NCBI RefSeq assembly: GCF_001418655.1
Contig: NZ_LIQZ01000303.1
Location: forward strand, 1-60,837
Direction: 5' to 3'
DNA from: Streptomyces phaeochromogenes
Lineage (GTDB): Bacteria; Actinomycetota; Actinomycetes; Streptomycetales; Streptomycetaceae
DNA length: 60,837 nucleotides
Below the pieces are notes generated by a model. It was not told the DNA's origin. It did no database searches and saw nothing but the letters and a program-made list of their open reading frames with translations. The position numbers and the translations under genes were made by a program. This document shows, in pieces, positions 16,431-24,936 of the stretch; position 1 is the first letter of the stretch, and every line of letters begins with the position of its first letter.

Positions 16431-17882
16431 ATGAACAAAACGATCAGGCGCGCCTCCGTCTTCACCCTGCTGCTCGTCCTCGCCCTGCTTGTCCGGGCGA
16501 CCTGGGTGCAGTTCTACGAAGGCCAGGCGCTCGCGGACAGCAAGGACAACCGACGGAACGCGATCGAGCAGTACGCGTACCCGCTCGGGAACATCATCGT
16601 GGCCGGGGACGCGATCACCGGTTCCGCGCAGACGAAGGGCGGCGACCTCAAGTACAAGCGCACGTACACCGACGGCAGCCTCTACTCGGCGGTCACGGGC
16701 TACAGCTCGCAGGTGTTCGGGGCGACGCAGCTGGAGGGCATCTACCAGGACCTGCTCGACGGCACGGACAACCGCCTGAAGAACCCCCTCGACACGGTCA
16801 CCGGCAAGCGCGCCGACCCGGGTGACGTGGTCACCACGATCGACCCGGCCGTGCAGAAGGCGGCGTACGAGGCGCTCGGCGACAAGAAGGGCGCTGCCGT
16901 CGCGATCGACCCGAAGACGGGCAAGATCCTCGGCGTCGTGTCCACCCCGTCGTACGACCCCTCGGTGATCAGCGCCGGCGACTCCGACGCGTGGACGAAG
17001 CTGACGAAGGACCCCGAGAAGCCGATGACGAACCGGGCGCTGCGCCAGCCGCTGCCGCCGGGCTCGACGTTCAAGCTGGTCGTCGCGGCCGCCGCGCTGG
17101 AGGACGGCCTGTACTCCTCGGTGGACACGAAGACCGACAGCGAGAACCCGTACACGCTGCCGGGCACGACCAGGGTCCTGGCGAACGAGAGCAAGTCCGC
17201 GCCCTGTGAGAACGCGACGATCCGGGTCGCCCTCCAGTACTCGTGCAACAACGTCTTCGCGAAGATGGCCGTCGACCTGGGCCAGGACAAGCTGAAGGCG
17301 ATGGCCGAGAAGTTCGGCTTCAACGACAAGTCGCAGGACGTGCCCGTGCGGGCGTACGAGAGCGTGTATCCGTCGGACATGGAGAAGTCGTCCACCGCGC
17401 TGACGGGCATCGGCCAGTTCGACGTGACCGCGACGCCGTTGCAGATGGCCATGGTGTCGGCCACCATCGCCAACGGCGGGAAGCTGGTCTCGCCGCACAT
17501 GGTGTCGCAGATCAGCGACTCGGACGGCAACGTGCTGGAGAACTACGACGACTCGACGGACTCGAAGGAGATCGTCAGCTCGTCCACGGCCGAGCAGTTG
17601 CAGTCGGCGATGCAGACGGTCGTCGAGGAGGGCACGGGGACGAACGCGCAGATCTCCGGGGCGACGGTGGGCGGCAAGACCGGTACGGCTCAGCACGGCG
17701 AGAACAACAGCAAGACGCCGTACGCGTGGTTCACGTCCTATGCGAAGGACGACTCCAGCGGCAAGGAAGTTGCTGTGGCTGTGCTGGTCGAGCAGTCGGA
17801 TGCGGCACGGTCTGAGGTCAGCGGCAATGGTCTGGCCGCGCCTGTTGCGAAGGCGATGATGCGGGCCGCGCTTCAGGACTGA
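16431..17882 (+). CDS. Class B penicillin-binding protein (PbpA-like transpeptidase)
   Basis: This 483-residue D,D-transpeptidase crosslinks peptidoglycan. It has one N-terminal membrane anchor (about residues 8-25) and the three transpeptidase motifs: S212-T-F-K215, S271-C-N and K416-T-G. It lies in the elongation/division PBP2-like group found in actinobacteria. The start is ATG 16431. A hairpin repeat that may terminate transcription follows. Confidence 0.93.
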   Translation: MNKTIRRASVFTLLLVLALLVRATWVQFYEGQALADSKDNRRNAIEQYAYPLGNIIVAGDAITGSAQTKGGDLKYKRTYTDGSLYSAVTGYSSQVFGATQLEGIYQDLLDGTDNRLKNPLDTVTGKRADPGDVVTTIDPAVQKAAYEALGDKKGAAVAIDPKTGKILGVVSTPSYDPSVISAGDSDAWTKLTKDPEKPMTNRALRQPLPPGSTFKLVVAAAALEDGLYSSVDTKTDSENPYTLPGTTRVLANESKSAPCENATIRVALQYSCNNVFAKMAVDLGQDKLKAMAEKFGFNDKSQDVPVRAYESVYPSDMEKSSTALTGIGQFDVTATPLQMAMVSATIANGGKLVSPHMVSQISDSDGNVLENYDDSTDSKEIVSSSTAEQLQSAMQTVVEEGTGTNAQISGATVGGKTGTAQHGENNSKTPYAWFTSYAKDDSSGKEVAVAVLVEQSDAARSEVSGNGLAAPVAKAMMRAALQD

Positions 17883-17950
17883 CGGTTCCGGTCGGTTGGT
17901 CGGCTGCGGGCCGGTGGAGGCTGGCCGCGCCGTTCCCCGCGCCCCTAAAA

Positions 17951-18002
17951 GACTGCGCAGTTCCCCGCGCCCCTTATCAGGGGCGCGGGGAACTGCGCAG
18001 TC
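17951..18002. terminator. Large perfect hairpin made of the GC-rich repeat
   Basis: Two 24-base arms (17951-17974 and 17979-18002) pair perfectly around a four-base TATC loop, between the convergent penicillin-binding protein and purine permease genes. The arms contain the GGGGCGCGGGGAACTGCGC core shared with the copy at 32950. A further inverted core fragment lies at 17930-17946. It probably ends transcription from both sides. Confidence 0.88.
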
Positions 18003-18015
18003 GTTGGGGTGACCG

Positions 18016-19467
18016 TTACTTCACGCCCAGGATCTGCTCGATCGGGTCGATCGCGAAGTAGATCAGGAACAGCACCGACGTTCCCCACAGCAGCCAGTGG
18101 ACCTCCTTCGCCTTGCCGAGGACCGTCTTGATCAGGACGTAGGCGAGGAAGCCCGCGCCGATGCCGTTGGTGATCGAGTAGGTGAAGGGCATCACGGCGA
18201 TCGTCAGGAACGCCGGGATGGCAATCTCGTAGCGGTCCCAGTCGATGTGCTTGACCTGGGTCATCATCAGGAAGCCGACCGCGACGAGCGCGGGCGCCGC
18301 CGCCTGGAGCGGGACGATCGTCAGCAGCGGGGTCATGAACAGGGCGAGGGCGAAGAGCCCGCCGGTGACCAGGTTCGCGAAGCCCGTGCGCGCACCCTCG
18401 CCGACGCCCGCCGCCGACTCGATGTACGAGGTCGAGGAGGAGGCGGAGGCCGCGCCGCCCGCGACCGCCGCGGCGCCGTCGATGAGCAGGACTCGGCCGA
18501 GGTTGGGGACCTTGCCCTCCTCGTCCAGGAGTCCGGCCTCGGCGCTGATGCCGACGACCGTGCCCATGGTGTCGAAGAAGTCCGACAGGATCAGCGTGAA
18601 GACCAGCAGCACGACGGTGATCACGCTGGCCTCACCGAAGGCGCCGAACAGGCTGAAGTCGCCGAGCAGCCCGAAGTCGGGCGAGGCCACGATGTCGTCG
18701 GGGATCTTCGGTGTGGTCAGGCCCCAGCTCTTGATGTCCGCGATCTCGTTGATGATGATCGCGACGATCGTCATGGTCACGATGCTGATCAGGATCGCGC
18801 CCTTGACCTTGCGGGCGAGCAGTCCGATGGTCAGCAGCACGCCGAGGCAGAAGACGAGGACCGGCCAGCCGGCCAGCGCGCCGGTGCCGCCGAGCTGCAC
18901 CGGGACCGTGGTGTTCGCGACGTCGGGTATGCGGGTGACGAACCCGGCGTCGACGAAGCCGATGAAGGCGATGAACAGGCCGATGCCGACGCTGATCGCC
19001 TGCTTGAGCGGCTGCGGTATCGCGTGCATGACGGCCTCGCGCAGACCCGTCACCACCAGGACACAGATCAGCAGGCCCTCAAGGACGATCAGGCCCATCG
19101 CGTCGTCCCAGCTCATCAGCGGGGCGATCTGGAAGGCCACGACGGCGTTGAGGCCGAGCCCGGCGGCGAGCGCGAGCGGCAGGTTGCCGCCGACGCCCAT
19201 GATGATCGTCATCACGGCGGCCACCAGTGCGGTGGCGGTGACCAGCTGGACGGTGTCGAGCTGGTCACCGAACTTGTCCTTGGCGCTTCCCAGGATGATG
19301 GGGTTCAGGACAAGGATGTAGGCCATCGTGAAGAACGTGGCGAAGCCGCCGCGTACCTCACGGGCGAAGGTGGAGCCCCTGGCGGAGATCTTGAAGTACC
19401 GGTCGACGCTGTTCGCCGGGGGTGGTCCGACGCTCGGCCGGTCTGCCACCTTCTCAGTTTCGGACAT
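18016..19467 (-). CDS. NCS2-family purine (xanthine/guanine/adenine) permease, AzgA-like
   Basis: This 483-residue membrane transporter has at least twelve hydrophobic segments. It carries the AzgA-branch hallmarks GGFATFFTMAYILVLNP near the N-terminus, GLNAVVAF, and ASASSSTSYIESAAGVGEGARTG-like residues in the substrate-binding half (a known adenine/guanine/hypoxanthine transporter pattern). It should import purine bases by proton symport. No purine riboswitch was visible in the 272 bases upstream. Confidence 0.92.
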   Translation of the reverse strand: MSETEKVADRPSVGPPPANSVDRYFKISARGSTFAREVRGGFATFFTMAYILVLNPIILGSAKDKFGDQLDTVQLVTATALVAAVMTIIMGVGGNLPLALAAGLGLNAVVAFQIAPLMSWDDAMGLIVLEGLLICVLVVTGLREAVMHAIPQPLKQAISVGIGLFIAFIGFVDAGFVTRIPDVANTTVPVQLGGTGALAGWPVLVFCLGVLLTIGLLARKVKGAILISIVTMTIVAIIINEIADIKSWGLTTPKIPDDIVASPDFGLLGDFSLFGAFGEASVITVVLLVFTLILSDFFDTMGTVVGISAEAGLLDEEGKVPNLGRVLLIDGAAAVAGGAASASSSTSYIESAAGVGEGARTGFANLVTGGLFALALFMTPLLTIVPLQAAAPALVAVGFLMMTQVKHIDWDRYEIAIPAFLTIAVMPFTYSITNGIGAGFLAYVLIKTVLGKAKEVHWLLWGTSVLFLIYFAIDPIEQILGVK

Positions 19468-19739
19468 GGCGGATGCTCCTCGTTACCTGCGTGTTCAGAG
19501 TGCGGATGCTGGCTGGATTGTTCCCTCGTTGAACCGTTTTCAGGTTTTCCCCGTGTTACGGAATCGAGTTCGGCCCGCCATACGATGTTCGAAGCGCTGT
19601 ACGAGCGCCTGATACTCTCTCGGATCTCGCCCCACAGGACACCGTTCCTTCACACCCGCAACGCAGGGGCCGTATACGCACGTACCCCCGTGAGAGCCGT
19701 CAGGCGAACCGCGCAGGAACCGACAGGGAGAGGTCGCCC

Positions 19740-20306
19740 GTGGGCACTGTCGTCGACGACGCCGCCTCCGTGGAGTTCCACGATTTCTTCGAGCGCCACT
19801 ACGCCGAACTGGCCCGCCTGGCCCATCTGTTGACCGGCGAGTCGGACGCCGCCGACGATCTCGCGGCGGACGCGCTGCTCGCGCTGTGGCACCGCTGGGA
19901 CCGGGTGCGCGCGGCGGACCACCCGGTGGCGTACGCGCGTGGCGTGGTCGCCAATCTGGCCAGGAGCCGGATCCGCAGCGCGGTGCGTGAGCGCAGACGG
20001 ATCACGCTGTTCTGGTCGCAGCGCGAGGACAAGACCGAAAACCCCGACATACCGGGCATGGTCGATGTCCAGGAGGCCCTGCGCAGACTGCCGTTCCGCA
20101 AGCGGGCGTGCGTGGTTCTGCGGCATGCTTTCGACCTCTCGGAGAAGGACACCGCGCTCGCCCTCGGAATCTCGGTCGGTACGGTGAAGAGCCAGACGTC
20201 GAAGGGGATGGCGGAGCTGCAGCGCTTGCTGGGGTCCCAGGAGGCTCCGCGGCGGATGCACGCGGCGGTACTGCGTGCCACCGGAGCCGAAGGGAGGGAA
20301 CGATGA
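19740..20306 (+). CDS. SigE-family ECF sigma factor (Streptomyces type)
   Basis: This 188-residue ECF sigma factor has region 2 near residues 15-85 and region 4 near 115-175 (LSEKDTALALGISVGTVKSQTSKGM). It starts with GTG after GGGAGAGG. Its stop overlaps the start of a membrane-anchored protein (ATGA), its likely anti-sigma partner. The pair stands directly upstream of two secreted pectinolytic enzymes, so control of that locus is plausible but unproven. Confidence 0.9.
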   Translation: MGTVVDDAASVEFHDFFERHYAELARLAHLLTGESDAADDLAADALLALWHRWDRVRAADHPVAYARGVVANLARSRIRSAVRERRRITLFWSQREDKTENPDIPGMVDVQEALRRLPFRKRACVVLRHAFDLSEKDTALALGISVGTVKSQTSKGMAELQRLLGSQEAPRRMHAAVLRATGAEGRER

Positions 20307-21145
20307 AGGACGTGCACGAGGAGCTGCGCGCCACGCTGCGGGACGCGGCCGAGGCGCATGAGCCCGACCGCGCGCGCATCCTGGCCCGTGTCGAACGCGG
20401 CATGGCCGGCACGGAGAGTGCCCGGTACCCCTCACCGAGGTCGTCCCCGCTCGGCTGGTTCCGTGTCGTCGGTGCCACGGCTGCCGCCGCCGGTGTGCTC
20501 GCGGTGGGCGGCTACGCGGTCGCGTCCGCGGTGAAGGACGACAAGGCGGCCGACCAGACGGTCGCGGTCTCGCCCACCCCCGACCCCTCGCCGGAGGCGA
20601 CGAGCCGTGCCCCGGTCCCGCCGGACCCGGTCAAGTCGTCGCCCCCGCCGGACAGGCCGAGCACGCCGAACTCCCCGACGGCCGGGCCGACTCGGACCGC
20701 TCCGGTCGACCCGCCCGCGAAGGCGGACGACGAGGACGGCCCGCTGTGGTCGGACGGCTCGGTCGACCCGCACAGCAACGAGTTCTGGGCGCAGAGCAAT
20801 GTGACCCTGAAGACGAGCAAGCAACTCACCGCGCTCACCGTCGTGTTGAAGGTCAAGCAGACCGGCGGGGTCACGTCGGCGGGTGCCTGGCGCTCGGCGC
20901 CCGAGGACGACTTCACGGTGACGGTCGCCGAGAAGGACGGCTTCCTCGTCTACACGTGGGTGCTCAAGTCGGGCCGCACGGTGTGGCCGGGCGAGTGGGT
21001 GTTCGCGGGCCAGTACGACCACGACCGCGGCGGGCGCGACGCCGGTGACGACACGTACGCGGTCGGCGCGCAGGCCGGGGACCAACAGCTGGGCGTGGCG
21101 GGCGACTTCGCGCGCGACGCGTCCGACGACGACGGCGACTCGTAG
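20303..21145 (+). CDS. Membrane-anchored putative anti-sigma factor with exported domain
   Basis: This 280-residue protein has a charged cytoplasmic N-terminus (1-50) of the kind paired with SigE-family factors and one membrane segment at about 54-76. A Pro/Ser/Thr-rich stalk (about 85-135) leads to an exported beta-rich domain (about 140-280) that I do not recognise, with aromatic residues in EFWAQ, YTWVL and PGEWVFAGQYDHD. I infer that the outer domain senses something outside the cell and frees the sigma factor. The four-base overlap with the sigma gene supports the pairing. Confidence 0.75.
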   Translation: MKDVHEELRATLRDAAEAHEPDRARILARVERGMAGTESARYPSPRSSPLGWFRVVGATAAAAGVLAVGGYAVASAVKDDKAADQTVAVSPTPDPSPEATSRAPVPPDPVKSSPPPDRPSTPNSPTAGPTRTAPVDPPAKADDEDGPLWSDGSVDPHSNEFWAQSNVTLKTSKQLTALTVVLKVKQTGGVTSAGAWRSAPEDDFTVTVAEKDGFLVYTWVLKSGRTVWPGEWVFAGQYDHDRGGRDAGDDTYAVGAQAGDQQLGVAGDFARDASDDDGDS

Positions 21146-21196
21146 ACAGCGACCCGTAAACGACGGCGCGTAGACGACGACTCGTAAAAAAGTTCC
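21141..21196. repeat. Four 14-base direct repeats upstream of the PL3 gene
   Basis: CGTAGAC, CGTAAAC, CGTAGAC and CGTAAA begin at 21141, 21155, 21169 and 21183, exactly 14 bases apart. They overlap the stop codon of the anti-sigma-like gene and lead into the region upstream of the pectate lyase start at 21276. Confidence 0.75.
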
Positions 21197-21275
21197 GCCG
21201 GGCGGCAACCCCCGCCCTCCGGGTGGCGACCAGGAGACGCAAGGTCACTCTCCCCCCACCTGAAGGAACCGGGAC

Positions 21276-22118
21276 ATGACTTCACGCGTGGAACCGGAAC
21301 GCCCTGCACGTCACCGTCACCGTCGCAGGGCCGGCCGGAGGCGTGCCGTCGTCGGCGGGCTCTCCGCGTTCGCCCTGACCGGGGCCGCCATCGTCACCAG
21401 CACGATGATGTCGTCGTCGGCGAGCGCCGCCACCACCTGGCCGACCGCCAACGGCAGCGAGGCCGTCTCCGCGACGATCCCCGTGTCGGGGACCCGGGAC
21501 GGCGGTATGAAGCGCTACTACGGCAGCGGCGATCTGGCCGGTGACGGCCAGGAGGAGGGCCAGGACCCGATCTTCCGGCTCGCCGACGGCGCGACGCTGA
21601 AGAACGTCATCATCGGCAAGCCCGGCGCCGACGGCATCCACTGCCAGGGCAGCTGCAATCTGCAGAACGTCTGGTGGGAGGACGTCGGCGAGGACGCGGC
21701 CACCTTCCGGGGCGGCAACTCGGCCACCTACACCGTGTACGGCGGTGGTGCGAAGAAGGCCGCGGACAAGGTCTTCCAGCACAACGGCGGCGGCAAGCTC
21801 GTCGTCTCCAAGTTCGCCGCCCAGGACTTCAAGACCCTGTACCGCTCCTGCGGCAACTGCTCGACGCAGTACAAGCGCACCTCGATCTTCAACACCATCG
21901 AGGTGACCGCGCCCGGTTCGCGGCTGGTCGGCATCAACACCAACTACGGCGACACCGCGGCCCTTCGGGGCATCACGATCATCGGCGACAGCGGCAAGAA
22001 GATCGTCCCGTGCCAGAAGTACATCGGCAACAACACCGGTGCCGAGCCGCCGACGAACGGCTCGGGGCCCGACGGCACGCACTGCAACTACACCACCTCC
22101 GACCTCACCTACCAGTGA
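21276..22118 (+). CDS. Secreted pectate lyase, polysaccharide lyase family 3
   Basis: This 280-residue enzyme cleaves polygalacturonate by beta-elimination outside the cell. An arginine-rich leader with a hydrophobic core ends near Ala51 (SASAA). The PL3 beta-helix follows, with LKNVIIGKPGADGIHC, VWWEDVGEDAATFRG and the basic KVFQHNGGGKL stretch that line the active site. The start is ATG 21276 after GAAGGAACC. The PL4 gene follows at 22 bases, so they are probably one transcript. Confidence 0.93.
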   Translation: MTSRVEPERPARHRHRRRAGRRRAVVGGLSAFALTGAAIVTSTMMSSSASAATTWPTANGSEAVSATIPVSGTRDGGMKRYYGSGDLAGDGQEEGQDPIFRLADGATLKNVIIGKPGADGIHCQGSCNLQNVWWEDVGEDAATFRGGNSATYTVYGGGAKKAADKVFQHNGGGKLVVSKFAAQDFKTLYRSCGNCSTQYKRTSIFNTIEVTAPGSRLVGINTNYGDTAALRGITIIGDSGKKIVPCQKYIGNNTGAEPPTNGSGPDGTHCNYTTSDLTYQ

Positions 22119-22140
22119 CGTACGACCAGGAGCTCCGCAC

Positions 22141-23820
22141 TTGAGCACGCACAAGAAGCACCTCACCCGTCGTCGGCTGCTCGCCTCGTCCGCCGTGGGC
22201 GTGGCCGGCACCGGCGCGGCCGTCGTGACCGGCACCGGGCTGTTGTCCTCGGCGTCGGCCGCGACGTTCGGGTACACGGACGACGGCTCCAACTACGTGA
22301 TCGACACGGGCGCCTCACTCGTCCTCAAGGTGTCCAAGTCGACCGGCGACCTCAACTCGCTGGTCTACAAGGGCAAGGAGTACGAGGGCTTCGAGGGCAA
22401 GCACTCGCATGTCGAGACCGGGCTCGGCGCGTCCACCGTCACCATCAAGCAGGTCGGCACGACGATCCTGGTGAAGGTCGCCCACGGATCGATCACCCAG
22501 TGGATAGCGGCCCGCAGCGGCCAGAACAACGTCTACCTGTGGACCGACAAGGCGGACTCGTCCTTCACGGCGACCCGGTTCATCGTCCGGATCAAGCCCG
22601 GCATCTTCCCCAACTCGGGTGCCGACGCCTGGACTTCGTCCGACACGACCATCGAGGCCTCGGACGTCTTCTCCCGCTCGGACGGCACGACGCACTCCAA
22701 GCACTACTCGGGCAAGCGCGTCATGGACTACGAGCACATCGGCTTCACGACCGGTTCGGCCGCGCTGTGGCTGGTGCGTTCCAACCACGAGAAGGCCTCC
22801 GGCGGCCCGTTCTACCGTTCGCTCCTGCGGCACACCAACTCCACCAGCGCGGCTCTGTACGAGATCCTGCACTACAACCAGTCGCAGACGGAGCCCGAGC
22901 GGTACGGGCTGCAGGGCCCGTACGTGCTGAGCTTCACGGACGGCGGCGCGCCCTCCTCCTCGCTGTTCCACGCCAACCTCGACACGTCCTGGGTGGACGG
23001 TCTGGGCATCACCGGCTGGGTGGGCAAGGCGGGGCGCGGCAAGGTGGCGGGCGTCGGCCTCAAGGGCATGGACGCGGAGTACGCGTACACCGTGGGCTTC
23101 GCCAACTCCGCGGCCCAGTACTGGGCGAAGGCCGCCGCCGGCACGGGTGCCTTCTCGTGCCCGGGGATGCTCCCGGGCACGTACACACTGATGGTCCACA
23201 AGGGCGAACTCGCCGTCCACACCCGGGAGGTGACGGTCACGGCGGGCGGTACGACGGCCCTCAACAGCATCACGATCAGCGGTGACCCGAGCACCGCGGG
23301 CACCATCTGGCGGCTCGGCGACTGGGACGGCACGCCCGGCGAGTTCAAGAACGCCGACCTGATGACGTACGCGCATCCGTCCGACGGCCGTGCCTCGAAG
23401 TGGACGGGCAACGTCACCATCGGCAGCGGCGGCGAGGCCGCGTCCTTCCCCTGCTACATCTGGAAGGACGTCAACGACGGCATCCTCGTCTACTTCAAGC
23501 TGACGGCCACGCAGGCGGCAGCCGCGCACACCCTGCGCGTCGGGGTGACGACCGCGTACATCAACGGCCGCCCGCGCGTGACGGTCAACGACTGGGTGTC
23601 GGCGATCCCGGCCGCTCCGTCACAGCCCTCGACACGGTCCCTCACCACGGGCTCGTACCGGGGCAACAACCACACGTTCACCTACAACATCCCGGCGACC
23701 GCCTGGAAGTCGGACACGAGTCAGTACAACGTCCTCAAGCTGAACGTGGTCAGCGGATCGACGGGCTCGGCATTCCTGAGTCCGGGCACGTCCTTCGACT
23801 GCTTGGACCTGCTGTCCTGA
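22141..23820 (+). CDS. Secreted rhamnogalacturonan lyase, polysaccharide lyase family 4
   Basis: This 559-residue enzyme cuts the rhamnose-galacturonate backbone of rhamnogalacturonan I. A twin-arginine-like leader (TRRRLLASSAVG) ends near residue 41 (SASAA). A beta-sandwich catalytic domain fills the first half. A fibronectin-like domain (SCPGMLPGTYTLMVHKGELAVH) and a C-terminal jelly-roll/CBM-like domain (from about residue 380) follow, as in three-domain PL4 enzymes. The start is TTG 22141 with AGGAGC upstream, and no ATG fits. The stop is two bases from that of the convergent PL9-like gene. Confidence 0.92.
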   Translation: MSTHKKHLTRRRLLASSAVGVAGTGAAVVTGTGLLSSASAATFGYTDDGSNYVIDTGASLVLKVSKSTGDLNSLVYKGKEYEGFEGKHSHVETGLGASTVTIKQVGTTILVKVAHGSITQWIAARSGQNNVYLWTDKADSSFTATRFIVRIKPGIFPNSGADAWTSSDTTIEASDVFSRSDGTTHSKHYSGKRVMDYEHIGFTTGSAALWLVRSNHEKASGGPFYRSLLRHTNSTSAALYEILHYNQSQTEPERYGLQGPYVLSFTDGGAPSSSLFHANLDTSWVDGLGITGWVGKAGRGKVAGVGLKGMDAEYAYTVGFANSAAQYWAKAAAGTGAFSCPGMLPGTYTLMVHKGELAVHTREVTVTAGGTTALNSITISGDPSTAGTIWRLGDWDGTPGEFKNADLMTYAHPSDGRASKWTGNVTIGSGGEAASFPCYIWKDVNDGILVYFKLTATQAAAAHTLRVGVTTAYINGRPRVTVNDWVSAIPAAPSQPSTRSLTTGSYRGNNHTFTYNIPATAWKSDTSQYNVLKLNVVSGSTGSAFLSPGTSFDCLDLLS

Positions 23821-23822
23821 AC

Positions 23823-24692
23823 TCAGAGCCCGTCTCGCGCGCCAGGGACGTAGAACCCGGCGGAGCTGTTGCCGTGGGCCTCGTTGTCGTCGAGGACATG
23901 AGCGACCGAAGCGCCTCCTCCGCCGAGTTCGAACCCGTGGCCGCCGCCTTCGAAGGCACGGTCCTTCCAGCGGTTCTTCCCGTTCCCGTACGCCACCGAG
24001 TGCTCCACGGTGACCGGGCTGGAGAACTGCCAGAGGTCCAGGCCGTCGTCGGAGTTGTCGTAGAGCCGGGCTCCGATGATCCTGTTGCCCGTGCCGGAAC
24101 CGAACTTCACCCCGATGCCATCCGCGTTCCGGCCGTGCCCCGCCGCGTCGTAGTTGCCGTAACTGCGCAGGTTCTGGACGAGGTTGTCCGTCGTACCGTC
24201 CCCGCGCAGTGTGAATCCGGAGTCGCCGTTGTCCGCGGTGACCAGGTTCTTGAAGACGCCGCCGACGGACGAGGTGGCGACGAAGCCGAGGGCCGGCGAG
24301 TTCTGCCAGGTGATGTCCTGGACGGTCCAGTGGTCGCCGTCGATACCGGCGAGCGGGGATCCGGCGGTCAGCTTCGCCCCGTCGATCCGTACCTTCTCGC
24401 CGTCGTGCGCCCGGAGCGTGATCCGGGCCGAACTCGTGCCGTTCGCGGCCGACTTGAGGGTCCGCGTCGGATAGTACGTGCCGCCGCGCACCTCGATGGT
24501 GGTGCCTGCCGTGGCGTTCCTGACGGCGGACTCCAGCTGCGCCGAGGTCGACACGGTCACCGTCGTGCCGGCGGCGCTCGCCCCGTCGGGCGCGAGGCCG
24601 AGGTAGACGCCTCCCGCCCCGGAGGCGACGACCACCGCCGTGGCGACGGAGAGGGTGCCGGTCCTGCGGTGCCGTCCGGTGCCGAGACGCAC
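23823..24692 (-). pseudogene. PL9 pectate lyase paralogue, truncated and lacking the catalytic lysine
   Basis: This 289-residue secreted right-handed beta-helix resembles the intact PL9 protein at 27196-28308. Calcium ligands are kept (Asp191, Asp215, Asp216, Asp219), but the catalytic-base position 36 residues after Asp219 is Glu255 (GFELGG) where the paralogue has Lys241 (GYKLGG). The protein also stops about 100 residues early, two bases from the PL4 stop. The start is GTG 24692 with AAAGGA upstream, and an export leader is present. It may still be made and secreted, perhaps as a binding protein, but normal PL9 catalysis looks lost. Confidence 0.75.
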
Positions 24693-24819
24693 GGGGACGT
24701 TCCTTTCCTGGGGAACGGGGAGAGAGGCGGGGCCGGGGCCGCTTTCTTTACTCGGCCCCGCCTCTGATCCCTGGTCGCCGCCTGCCCTCAAAAGGTTGCC
24801 GGGCCAGCGCGAAACGAAT

Positions 24820-24830
24820 CGAAACTTTCG
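24820..24830. promoter_or_regulatory. CGAAACTTTCG palindrome in the divergent promoter region
   Basis: The CGAAA-N-TTTCG palindrome is a known cis-element upstream of xylanase genes in streptomycetes. Here it lies 107 bases before the two-module GH43 gene and 128 bases before the PL9-like gene. This ties one or both to a hemicellulose regulon. Binding is inferred. Confidence 0.55.
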
Positions 24831-24936
24831 CTCGCCCCGGGGCCGCTTCCACCGATTGACGGCCCCGTCCGCCACTGGTGACACTCCGAGGGCAGTCCAT
24901 CCCAACAGAATCCACCAGACCCCCACAGGATGTGTC

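Noticed and set aside
14865..17696. A 943-residue open frame on the minus strand
   Set aside because: It is antisense to the two-component system and the penicillin-binding protein, whose motifs are complete. Low-complexity translation only.
19468..19739. Purine riboswitch upstream of the NCS2 permease
   Set aside because: The conserved purine aptamer core bases and paired loops could not be found on the minus strand.
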